Made by a program: the position numbers and the translations under genes. A DNA stretch of 64,000 nt from Gracilibacillus timonensis (lineage in GTDB: Bacteria > Bacillota > Bacilli > Bacillales > Amphibacillaceae). Position 1 is the first letter of the stretch. Each line of letters starts with the position of its first letter. Location: positions 806,001 to 870,000 of the forward strand of contig NZ_FLKH01000012.1 of NCBI RefSeq assembly GCF_900086715.1, given 5' to 3'. Under the pieces are notes generated by a model. That model saw nothing but the letters and a program-made list of their open reading frames with translations. It had not been told where the DNA came from and searched no databases. Below, in pieces: positions 17,930 to 25,560 of this stretch.

Positions 17930-18913
17930 ATGAAGAAAAAAATACTATTTTTGTTATCCGTACTAGTCATGATTAGTTTGCTAGTAGCTTGTGGAAGTGA
18001 GGGTAATAGTGAAGAAACGGATAGTGAAGGCAATAGTGGAGAAACCTCTGCTGCAGAAAACGAAGAGTTGGAAGGAACGGTTGCGATTGATGGTTCAGGG
18101 ACCGTTTATCCGTTAATGGCAAAACTAGCAGAGGAATATATGATAAATGAGCAGCCAAATGTTTCTGTTGAGGTAAGTCGTGCCGGTACGAGTGCAGGGT
18201 TTGAAAAATTTCTAGTAGAGAACGGAACAGATTTCAATGACGCATCGCGCTTGATTAAAGAAGAAGAACAAACAAAAGCAGATGACCTAGGAATCGAAAC
18301 AATGGAAATTAAAGTAGCATTAGATGGCTTAACGATTGTTACCCATCCAGATAATGATTGGGCTTCAGAATTAACACAGGAGCAAGTGCAAGATATCTTT
18401 TTAGGAAATGTAACCAAGTGGTCTGAGATCAATGAAGAATGGCCAGATGAAGAGATTCAAACTTATGGTCCTAATGAAAACCATGGTACCTATGAATTTT
18501 TCTATGAGGATATTATGGAAGAACAAGATCTAGTAGGCAACATTGATTTACAACAAGATTATTCTACACTGGTGACTCTTATTTCTGAAGATCCAAACTC
18601 GATCGGATTTTTCGGATTTGGTTACTATGACAGCAACCAAGACAAGCTAAATGCAGTTGGCATTGATTTCGGTGATGGTGCTGTTGTTCCTTCCTTGGAT
18701 ACCATTGGAGAAGAAGGACCGTATGCTGACTATACTCGCCCTGTATTTACTTACTTAAATGTAGGAAATGCACAAGAGAAGACGCAAGTATATGATTATG
18801 CAACCTTCGTCGGGGAGCAAATCAATGAATTTGCCGGTGAAACAGGTTTTGCACCAATTCCAGAAGAAGAGCAGCAAGAACAGTTGCAAGCTATTCAAGA
18901 CATCCAAGAATAA
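17930..18913 (+). CDS. pstS: Phosphate ABC transporter substrate-binding lipoprotein PstS
   Basis: The extracellular phosphate receptor of the high-affinity Pst ABC transporter. The 327-residue product has a lipoprotein signal ending LLVAC (lipidated Cys21), a low-complexity acidic linker (22-50) that spaces it from the membrane, and the PBP fold with the phosphate-binding segments DGSGTVYPL, SRAGTSAGFEKF and DASRLIKEEE. The start is ATG 17930, after TGGGGGAAA; the frame extends back to TTG 17915, which overlaps that site. The strongly acidic composition suits a salt-tolerant organism. Confidence 0.96.
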   Translation: MKKKILFLLSVLVMISLLVACGSEGNSEETDSEGNSGETSAAENEELEGTVAIDGSGTVYPLMAKLAEEYMINEQPNVSVEVSRAGTSAGFEKFLVENGTDFNDASRLIKEEEQTKADDLGIETMEIKVALDGLTIVTHPDNDWASELTQEQVQDIFLGNVTKWSEINEEWPDEEIQTYGPNENHGTYEFFYEDIMEEQDLVGNIDLQQDYSTLVTLISEDPNSIGFFGFGYYDSNQDKLNAVGIDFGDGAVVPSLDTIGEEGPYADYTRPVFTYLNVGNAQEKTQVYDYATFVGEQINEFAGETGFAPIPEEEQQEQLQAIQDIQE

Positions 18914-18988
18914 AAAAATAGGTAAAAAGGTGACAGTGAAATGGGAGTGTGTATCTCATTTCGCTGTTCATTTATCAAAGGAGTGCCA

Positions 18989-19948
18989 ATGACCATGACG
19001 AGTCACAGCAAAAAAGAGAACAGCGCTGTCTCCGTTCGTGAGATGATAGCAAATAATAAACGTAAAAAAAGTTTGCATAACTTTAATGAGAAGAGCATTC
19101 CAGTTGTTCTTTTTCTCCTAGCTTCTGTTACGGTATTAACAACCATAGGGATACTGTACACATTAATCATAGAGGCCGTCCATTTCTTTATGGAGGTGCC
19201 TATACTTGATTTCTTTACGGGAACAGAGCTAAGGCCATTAAGTCAGAATCCGGAATTTGGTATTTTACCATTACTTAATGGTACTTTAATTTCATCGTTG
19301 ATTGCCATTTTAGTTGCAGGTCCAATTGGTCTTATGTCTGCGATTTATTTAAGTGAGTATGCCTCAACACGAGTCAGAAAGGTGTTAAAGCCATTGCTGG
19401 AGGTGTTGGCAGGTATTCCGACGATTGTATATGGATTCTTTGCCTTTACGTTTGTCACCCCACTTATTCGTGCAATTTGGCCGAGTGTGGAAGCGACAAA
19501 TATCTTAAGTCCAGGATTGGTAATGGGGGTAATGATTATTCCGATGATCGCTTCTTTGTCAGAGGATGCGATGACCTCCGTTCCTAACCGTATCCGTGAA
19601 GGTTCTTTAGCAATGGGAACAACAAGGCTGGAAACAACCTTTAAGGTCGTCATCCCAGCTGCATTATCGGGAATAGTAGCGTCCTTTGTCTTATCGATCT
19701 CACGTGCCATCGGAGAAACGATGATCGTCACGATAGCAAGCGGCAGCTCGAAGAATTTCACCTTTGACCTTACGCAATCGATGCAAACGATGACCGCTTA
19801 TATTGTTGAGGTTTCAGGAGGAGAGGCCCCAGCAGGTTCTACCTTGCATTACAGCTTATATGCCGTGGCCTTAACCTTGTTTGTCTTCACCTTGATCATG
19901 AATTTACTAGCGAAGTATGTCTCTCGTAGATTTAGGGAGGAATATTAA
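18989..19948 (+). CDS. pstC: Phosphate ABC transporter permease PstC
   Basis: An inner-membrane permease subunit of the Pst system. The 319-residue product has six predicted transmembrane helices and the BPD permease signature EGSLAMGTTRLETTFKVVIPAALSGI (about residues 206-231), which contacts the PstB ATPase. The start is ATG 18989, after AAAGGAG; the frame also opens upstream to 18941 without a ribosome site. The stop overlaps the pstA ATG by one base, implying coupled translation. Confidence 0.95.
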   Translation: MTMTSHSKKENSAVSVREMIANNKRKKSLHNFNEKSIPVVLFLLASVTVLTTIGILYTLIIEAVHFFMEVPILDFFTGTELRPLSQNPEFGILPLLNGTLISSLIAILVAGPIGLMSAIYLSEYASTRVRKVLKPLLEVLAGIPTIVYGFFAFTFVTPLIRAIWPSVEATNILSPGLVMGVMIIPMIASLSEDAMTSVPNRIREGSLAMGTTRLETTFKVVIPAALSGIVASFVLSISRAIGETMIVTIASGSSKNFTFDLTQSMQTMTAYIVEVSGGEAPAGSTLHYSLYAVALTLFVFTLIMNLLAKYVSRRFREEY

Positions 19949-20838
19949 TGGAAAAAACAGAAAGACTCGTACAGAAACAAAGCAATCGAATCGCAACAAG
20001 GATCCGTTTGAATACCTTTTGGAAAACTATTTTTTTCCTCTCTACACTATTTGGTTTACTTGTATTAGGCATTCTTATTTATCGAGTATTGGTGCAAGGA
20101 CTGCCTTGGTTGAATGTCGATTTTTTGGTATCACGTTTATCTACTACGGCTGAAGATGCAGGAATAATGGGCGCCATCCTCGGTACTTTATGGGTGATGG
20201 TTGTTGTCATTCCCGTTACTTTACTAGTCGGAATAGGAACGGCAATTTATTTAGAACTATATGCACAAAAAGGATGGGTAAAATCATCCATTGAAACGAA
20301 CATTTCCAACTTGGCTGGTGTGCCATCAATTGTCTACGGATTGCTTGGATTAACCGTTTTTGTCCGATTAATGGATTTTGGTAATGTTGTACTTGCCGGT
20401 GGTTTGACGCTTTCCCTTTTAATCTTGCCAATTTTAGTTGTATCGAGTCAAGAGGCAATTCGTGCAGTACCTGGTTATTTAGCGGAGGCATCCTATGGGA
20501 TGGGGGCGACGAAATGGCAAACGATTCGACGGATTATTTTACCTGCGGCGATTCCCAGTATCTTAACTGGATCGATTTTGGCCTTGTCACGTGCGATTGG
20601 TGAAACGGCTCCACTAACGGTATTAGGTATCCCAGCCTTGCTGATTCCTTTTCCAAATGGTTTGTTCGATACGTTCACCGCCTTACCGATGCAAATTTAT
20701 TATTGGACGATCGATGCATCCCTGGTTGCCGAATATGCCAATTTAGCCGCTGCAACGATTATTGTGCTATTGGTTATTCTGTTTATTTTGAATGCTACGG
20801 CCGTATTTATCCGTAATAAATATCAACAATCATTGTAG
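19948..20838 (+). CDS. pstA: Phosphate ABC transporter permease PstA
   Basis: The second permease subunit, 296 residues with six predicted membrane helices. The coupling loop EASYGMGATKWQTIRRIILPAAIPSI sits near residues 178-203. It partners PstC to form the phosphate channel. It overlaps pstC by one nucleotide and precedes pstB by 48 nt, with a ribosome site in GGGAGG. Confidence 0.95.
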   Translation: MEKTERLVQKQSNRIATRIRLNTFWKTIFFLSTLFGLLVLGILIYRVLVQGLPWLNVDFLVSRLSTTAEDAGIMGAILGTLWVMVVVIPVTLLVGIGTAIYLELYAQKGWVKSSIETNISNLAGVPSIVYGLLGLTVFVRLMDFGNVVLAGGLTLSLLILPILVVSSQEAIRAVPGYLAEASYGMGATKWQTIRRIILPAAIPSILTGSILALSRAIGETAPLTVLGIPALLIPFPNGLFDTFTALPMQIYYWTIDASLVAEYANLAAATIIVLLVILFILNATAVFIRNKYQQSL

Positions 20839-20886
20839 AACACGAATTGCGAGTAGACAGACATCACGTAATGGAGGAATGAAAGC

Positions 20887-21723
20887 ATGAGTACTTTAAC
20901 AGATAATAGTATTAAACTGGATGTTCAAACGCAACAAGCAGAGGTACAGCAGAATATTGATCAGGAAAAACAAGTGATCTATGATACCAAACATTTGGAT
21001 CTATGGTATGGCAGTACCCATGCTTTAAAAGATATTAATCTTGCCATTTTAGAAAACGAAGTAACGGCCATCATTGGTCCATCTGGTTGTGGGAAATCAA
21101 CCTATATTAAGACACTTAACCGTATGGTGGAGCTTGTGCCTGGTGTGAGCACTTCAGGTAGTATCTCCTATAAGCAGAAAGACATCTTAGATAAAACGAT
21201 TAAGGTAGAAGATTTAAGAACCGATGTAGGTATGGTATTTCAAAAACCAAACCCATTTCCAAAGTCTATTTATGAAAATATTGTCTATGGACCTAAAATA
21301 CATGGAATTAAGAAGAAAGCAGTTCTTGATGAAATCGTTGAAAAGAGTTTGCGAGGGGCAGCTATTTGGGATGAAGTAAAGGATCGTTTGCATGAGAATG
21401 CTTATGGTCTATCAGGTGGTCAACAACAGCGTATTTGTATCGCACGTTGCTTGGCGGTAGAACCGGATGTCATTCTGATGGATGAACCGACATCGGCCTT
21501 GGATCCGATTTCTACGCTCAAAATTGAAGAATTAATGAAAGAATTAAAGGAAAAATATACAATCATCATTGTTACCCATAATATGCAGCAAGCGGCCCGT
21601 ATTTCGGATAAGACGGTGTTTATGTTGCATGGAGAAGTGATTGAGTTTTCCGAAACGAATCAACTATTCTCTAATCCAGTTGATAAACGAACAGAAGATT
21701 ATATTACGGGGCGTTTTGGTTAA
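20887..21723 (+). CDS. pstB: Phosphate ABC transporter ATPase PstB
   Basis: The ATP-hydrolysing subunit of the Pst transporter. The 278-residue product has Walker [10 protein letters not shown] (about 74-82), Q-loop [10 protein letters not shown], signature LSGGQQQR, Walker B VILMDEP and the H-loop VTHNMQQA. There is one pstB here, whereas B. subtilis has two tandem copies. The N-terminus is about 25 residues longer than many homologues, and the tail has the [10 protein letters not shown] ending typical of PstB. Confidence 0.97.
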   Translation: MSTLTDNSIKLDVQTQQAEVQQNIDQEKQVIYDTKHLDLWYGSTHALKDINLAILENEVTAIIGPSGCGKSTYIKTLNRMVELVPGVSTSGSISYKQKDILDKTIKVEDLRTDVGMVFQKPNPFPKSIYENIVYGPKIHGIKKKAVLDEIVEKSLRGAAIWDEVKDRLHENAYGLSGGQQQRICIARCLAVEPDVILMDEPTSALDPISTLKIEELMKELKEKYTIIIVTHNMQQAARISDKTVFMLHGEVIEFSETNQLFSNPVDKRTEDYITGRFG

Positions 21724-21738
21724 GAAAGGAAGTGTCTA

Positions 21739-22401
21739 ATGATGTCAGCAAGCTCATTGTTTCAAGAAGAGCAACAACATATTGAAAAATTAATTATTCA
21801 ACTCGCCAATAGAACGAAGGATCAATTAACGCAAGCGGTAGACTGTTTGTATCATGCAAATGTAGTAGAAGCAAAACAGGTGATAAAGACAGACGAACAT
21901 CTCGATCAGCTGGATCATGATATTAATGAAGAAGCGATTGTATTGATTGCCCGACAGCAGCCGGTAGCCCGTGATTTAAGAAGGTTAGTTGTTGCATTGC
22001 GGATTTCAACTGATTTGGAAAGAATGGCTGATAATGCCAAGAATGTGGCAAAGTCTACCGTTCATCTTGGCTCTCATCCCACTGTTGAGGCTCACCCATC
22101 TATTAAAGAAATGAAGAATCTCGCCATAGAAATGATTGATTTGGCTATGAGGGCATATACTTATGAAGATATCAGCTTAGCCAGGAAATTGGCTAGCTTG
22201 GATGATAGGTTGGATCACCTTTATGCAAGTATGTTGCAAGAATTGCTGGAAGAAAAAGCAACAGACTCTCAGGAAATTCAACATATCATGCAAATGGCGT
22301 TCAGTGGTCGATATGTCGAAAGAATTGGAGATCACGCAACCAATATTGGAGAAGACGTGATGTATTTGGTAAAAGGAGAATCGTTAGACTTAAATGAATA
22401 A
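21739..22401 (+). CDS. phoU: Phosphate signalling complex regulator PhoU
   Basis: The 220-residue product is all helical, with the two repeated metal-binding motifs RISTDLERMADNAKNVA (about 94-110) and GRYVERIGDHATNIGED (about 193-209). PhoU links the Pst transporter to PhoR signalling and restrains phosphate uptake. It is the last gene of the operon, 15 nt behind pstB. B. subtilis lacks phoU at this site; the organisation seen here is the more general bacterial one. Confidence 0.95.
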   Translation: MMSASSLFQEEQQHIEKLIIQLANRTKDQLTQAVDCLYHANVVEAKQVIKTDEHLDQLDHDINEEAIVLIARQQPVARDLRRLVVALRISTDLERMADNAKNVAKSTVHLGSHPTVEAHPSIKEMKNLAIEMIDLAMRAYTYEDISLARKLASLDDRLDHLYASMLQELLEEKATDSQEIQHIMQMAFSGRYVERIGDHATNIGEDVMYLVKGESLDLNE

Positions 22402-22412
22402 ACTTAAGTGGT

Positions 22413-22457
22413 AAGGATAGAAAGGCAGGTTAATCAGTGCCTTTGCTATCCTTTTTG
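22413..22457. terminator. Terminator between phoU and the convergent MltG-like gene
   Basis: Stem AAGGATAG-A-AAGGCA/TGCCTT-TG-CTATCCTT followed by TTTTT. It closes the pst operon. Confidence 0.9.
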
Positions 22458-22549
22458 TTATATTAGTGTGTCAGCCTAATTGATTTTTTTATCATATCGA
22501 GTGGCCTATTGCTGTATAGTGGTTATTTTTGACAATCAGTCTAACTATA

Positions 22550-23032
22550 CTATTCGGATGTTTGTCCAGTCACCGTATCTGCCACTTCTTCAGGTGTAGC
22601 GGTGGTTGAGACTTCGAACTCTCCTGCTTGAATGGATCTGCTCAGATCATTTTGTTCCAAATAGTCAAGGAAGGCCTGTTGATCATCCAATAACTCATTC
22701 TCTTCTAATAAATCTAAGATATCTATAATCCCCATGCCGCCTTCAATTACAATCGTCACCGAATCTGTTTCCGGTTCTTCAGCCGTTTCATTGTCTTCAC
22801 TAGGGTCTGTGGGCTCGTCTGGTTCCTCTGTCTCTGCGCTTGGTTCTTCCTCCACCATCTCACGTTGTTCATCATATACAAAATATCCATCATTCTCCAC
22901 TTGTTCAATAGCTTCTTCGGTGGAGAGAGTGGTTGTCTCTTCTGAATTATTATTATTGATAAAGTATACCAGCGCCAAAATAATGGCTGCTGTTAATAGC
23001 CCTAAAGAATAAGATCTCACGATTTGCTTCAA
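22550..23032 (-). CDS. Membrane-anchored MltG/YceG-like N-domain protein (YqzC-like)
   Basis: A 160-residue protein with an N-terminal signal anchor (about 8-26), a very acidic Glu/Pro/Thr linker (about 55-88) and a C-terminal domain of about 65 residues. That domain (GMGIIDILDLLEEN...QAGEFEVSTTATPEEVADTV) resembles the LysM-like subdomain of endolytic transglycosylase MltG. The catalytic part of MltG is absent, so it is unlikely to cut glycan; binding or regulation is an inference. The start is TTG, 6 nt after GAGGGA. It is probably co-transcribed with the gene at 23053-23400. Confidence 0.7.
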   Translation of the reverse strand: MKQIVRSYSLGLLTAAIILALVYFINNNNSEETTTLSTEEAIEQVENDGYFVYDEQREMVEEEPSAETEEPDEPTDPSEDNETAEEPETDSVTIVIEGGMGIIDILDLLEENELLDDQQAFLDYLEQNDLSRSIQAGEFEVSTTATPEEVADTVTGQTSE

Positions 23033-23052
23033 TGTATATCCCTCATTTATTA

Positions 23053-23400
23053 TTATGATTCTCGAATAATGGTAATCACATCTTGTTCATTAATCTGAAG
23101 TTGTTCAGCAATAGAATCCGTATCATGGCCTTGTTGGTATAAGGTGAAGATTTCATTGGTTATATCTGTTTCCATATTGCGTTTTGGATGTAGTGACTGC
23201 CGTACGGAGGCATCGTCCATTAATAACTCTTCTTCTAATACACCGATTTTCTTCTTTAATTGATAGCTTTCTTGTAAGGAAGAGATAGATAGTTGTTCCA
23301 TCTGTTCTTCCAGCTGTTTGAATTTATCCTGCATGAAAAATGAAGCAATCCATAGAATAATTCCTACAGCAATGATGGTAGCTGCTACTGCGTAGATCAT
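23053..23400 (-). CDS. Small membrane-anchored protein with predicted HTH tail (YqzD-like)
   Basis: The 115-residue product has one N-terminal transmembrane helix (about 3-21), a coiled-coil stretch (25-60) and a C-terminal segment (about 80-113) resembling a helix-turn-helix: [19 protein letters not shown]. This matches the layout of Bacillus YqzD-type proteins of unknown role. The ribosome site AGGAGG precedes the ATG. It is transcribed leftward, divergent from rpmG. Confidence 0.65.
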   Translation of the reverse strand: MIYAVAATIIAVGIILWIASFFMQDKFKQLEEQMEQLSISSLQESYQLKKKIGVLEEELLMDDASVRQSLHPKRNMETDITNEIFTLYQQGHDTDSIAEQLQINEQDVITIIRES

Positions 23401-23471
23401 GACTTTCCTCCTAAACCATTATTTTCATACTTATAGTTATATCATATTTATAAGTTCAATTAAACATTTAC

Positions 23472-23500
23472 TTGAAATAATCTGTTCTTTTTGCTATTAT
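23472..23500 (+). promoter_or_regulatory. Sigma-A promoter of rpmG
   Basis: TTGAAA (23472-23477), a 17-nt spacer and TATTAT (23495-23500), 66 nt ahead of the start codon. No Zur-type palindrome is evident. Confidence 0.7.
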
Positions 23501-23566
23501 ATCTTAGTAAAGTAATTCGAATAAGAATGAATAGCAAGATGTTCGATTTAGTTTGGAGGGAAAATG

Positions 23567-23716
23567 ATGCGCGTTAATATTACATTGGCTTGTACCGAGA
23601 CAGGTGACCGTAATTATATTACGACTAAAAATAAACGTAAACACCCAGAACGTTTGGAGCTTAAAAAATACAGCCCACGTTTGAAACGTCATACGTTACA
23701 CCGCGAAACAAAATAA
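23567..23716 (+). CDS. rpmG: 50S ribosomal protein L33, cysteine-poor form
   Basis: A 49-residue L33 (starts [16 protein letters not shown], ends LHRETK). Zinc-ribbon L33 has CxxC twice, but this copy reads ACTETG and KKYSPRLK and keeps a single cysteine, so it cannot bind zinc in the usual way. It corresponds to the zinc-independent type that can replace the zinc form. The start ATG 23567 follows GGAGGG; an ATG at 23564 is directly before it in frame. Confidence 0.93.
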   Translation: MRVNITLACTETGDRNYITTKNKRKHPERLELKKYSPRLKRHTLHRETK

Positions 23717-23734
23717 TCAGGCTTTCCATGTCAG

Positions 23735-23770
23735 GACCTTTACTTCGTCTAACAAGTAAAGGTCTTTTTC
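23735..23770 (+). terminator. Terminator of rpmG
   Basis: Stem GACCTTTACTT/AAGTAAAGGTC with a run of five T. Confidence 0.92.
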
Positions 23771-23842
23771 ATACTAAGGAACGCATGTAATCCTTGGTCT
23801 AATAGGATCTAGATGGATTTTAATTTGAAACGAACCACGATA

Positions 23843-24621
23843 CCGATAAGACGGATTATGTTAAGTAGCTAGTCCATATATGCCATGTCGTAAAGTTGAT
23901 TGTTTGTCGGTGCTAGATAGCGCTCCGAAAATAGGTTCCGCTTCGATGCATAGGACATGCAAGTGCAGGCGTGGCGATTGTCGTCGTGATCTTAGCCTGC
24001 GAACCTTCATAGCAAGGCTAAGCCTCCTCGTCAACAAAGATCGCTTCCTGCGGGGTCTTCACACTGCGCTATTCTCGTAGGAGTCTTCACCTATTTCCTC
24101 CGCTGGGGAGTAGTGTTACAATTGAATGGACTGTTAGCATGAAGAGCTCAAAGCACTATCATTCTGCAAATCAGCAAGCCACATCACCTTTTGGGGGAAC
24201 GATTGGAACGTTATGATGATTATAGATGGAGGAACCATTTTATAGCATGGATCCACCACGCTTCTGAAAAATCAGTTGACGATTCCTTCTTTATTGTTGC
24301 AACACCGTCTAGGTACCTAAAACACTCCATCCTTGCAGTGATAACCATTGTTGTACTTTTACCTAGCGGAGGGAATATGCGGAGACTGGAAAATGGTTTA
24401 CAGGCTAAAATCGCAACGTCCTGTTGCAACGCCTGCACTTGCACGTCCTGTGCATCGTAGGACGAGCTGAAGATCCACTAAAAAGTGCTCTTCTTTTTAG
24501 TTAGCTGAAGCCGGCCCCACGGAAAGCGCAGCATATTCCCGGAGTGCTCGCCTAGCACAAAAAAGCGGGCAAAGTCAACTGCCCACAAAAGTGGTCTACT
24601 TAACATCATCCGTCTTATCGG
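23843..24621. repeat. Family-A inverted-repeat element, copy 3 (with module C)
   Basis: Terminal repeats at 23843-23867 and 24597-24621 match at 24 of 25 positions when inverted. Inner arms (GTGCTAGATAGCGCTCCG near 23910; GGAGTGCTCGCCTAGCAC near 24541-24558) are present. An extra module of about 125 bp near 24400-24525 (CAACGCCTGCACTTGCACGT, then an AAAAAGTGCTCTTCTTTTT hairpin) also occurs at 55.8 kb. A short inverted piece of the same module (GACATGCAAGTGCAGGCG) lies at 23955-23972, so the module sits in both arms. No coding capacity is credible. Confidence 0.78.
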
Positions 24622-24688
24622 TAGTCAAACAAAAAGCTATATTAACAGCTTTCCGAGATGATTGTTCGTAGAAGGGAGAGGATGGTAT

Positions 24689-25255
24689 ATGAAAAATTTA
24701 AAGCAATGGCAGCGCGAGCATGTTATGGAAGCGTGGAAATCATGTGTTGATAGAACGTTTATCACAGAATCTCTGCATCGACATTTATACCTTACGCCCG
24801 CATGGAAGCAAGCTACCACAATAGGTATCACGATATCAAAGGGACTTGAATGGGAAACACAACCAATTATAGAGATGTCTTATTTATTAGGAAAAAAAAT
24901 CGTCATTCCTAGAACGAACCCGCTAACGCATGAAATGAACTTTCATTATTATAGCCAAGGAGATCAATTAGAGCAGATGTGGCAAAATATATATGAACCC
25001 ATAGCGAATTTACCTATCGTTGAAAAGACAGAAATTGATTTAATGATCGTTCCAGGCATCGTATTTGATAAACAAGGCTATCGCATCGGCTATGGCGGAG
25101 GATTCTACGATAGATATTTAGCAGATTATCAAGGGGAAACACTATCGCTAGCCTCCGATTTTCAAATGGTCAGCCAGTTAATGACCGAACCACACGATCA
25201 GCCGGTCGATCAACTGGTTACGAATTTTGGCAGAATATATTGTACCCATACATAA
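24689..25255 (+). CDS. 5-formyltetrahydrofolate cyclo-ligase
   Basis: An ATP-dependent enzyme that converts 5-formyl-THF to 5,10-methenyl-THF, salvaging folate one-carbon units. The 188-residue product has the conserved C-terminal motif GYRIGYGGGFYDRYL (about 128-142) and MIVPGIVFDKQGYRIG before it. It corresponds to B. subtilis YqgN. The start ATG 24689 lies 8 nt from GAAGGGAGAGG; the frame extends to an ATG at 24662 without a site. It directly follows the right end of repeat copy 3. Confidence 0.94.
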   Translation: MKNLKQWQREHVMEAWKSCVDRTFITESLHRHLYLTPAWKQATTIGITISKGLEWETQPIIEMSYLLGKKIVIPRTNPLTHEMNFHYYSQGDQLEQMWQNIYEPIANLPIVEKTEIDLMIVPGIVFDKQGYRIGYGGGFYDRYLADYQGETLSLASDFQMVSQLMTEPHDQPVDQLVTNFGRIYCTHT

Positions 25256-25311
25256 AATAAGGACTTCAGGTAAAAACTTGTGATAACACACAAGGAGAGA
25301 AGGATAACAAC

Positions 25312-25485
25312 ATGAAAAAAATAATCTTAATCATTGGCAGTATTTTGTTAGTCCTGATATTTCGGAAACCATTAGGCAATCGAGCGATGGAAATACCTGC
25401 GATAAGGAGGATGGGTGTCCGCTTTATGCTAGGTATACCTTATTTCCGTAAGCGACTAATGCAGTCGATGTTTTCCAATCGGTAA
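25312..25485 (+). CDS. 57-residue hypothetical membrane peptide
   Basis: A short frame with a strong ribosome site (CAAGGAGAGAAGGA) starts at ATG 25312. The product begins MKKIILIIGSILLVLIF, a single hydrophobic segment, then has a basic tail rich in Arg and Met (RRMGVRFMLGIPYFRKR). It lies between the cyclo-ligase and gluP on the same strand. No family is recognised. Good start context and codon usage like its neighbours favour a real gene. Confidence 0.6.
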   Translation: MKKIILIIGSILLVLIFRKPLGNRAMEIPAIRRMGVRFMLGIPYFRKRLMQSMFSNR

Positions 25486-25560
25486 TAAATTGCTTATTAT
25501 TGTTCTTGACCAAACGATTCATGGTATGATGAGGACAATAGTAAGGTAGGTGTTGTCATC

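Noticed and set aside
22734-23012. 92-residue Ser-rich frame opposite the MltG-like gene
   Set aside because: It is the antisense of the acidic linker codons and has no start context.
12725-24621. CRISPR array
   Set aside because: The repeated units are long, few, far apart and inverted-repeat bounded; there are no short regularly spaced repeats and no cas genes.
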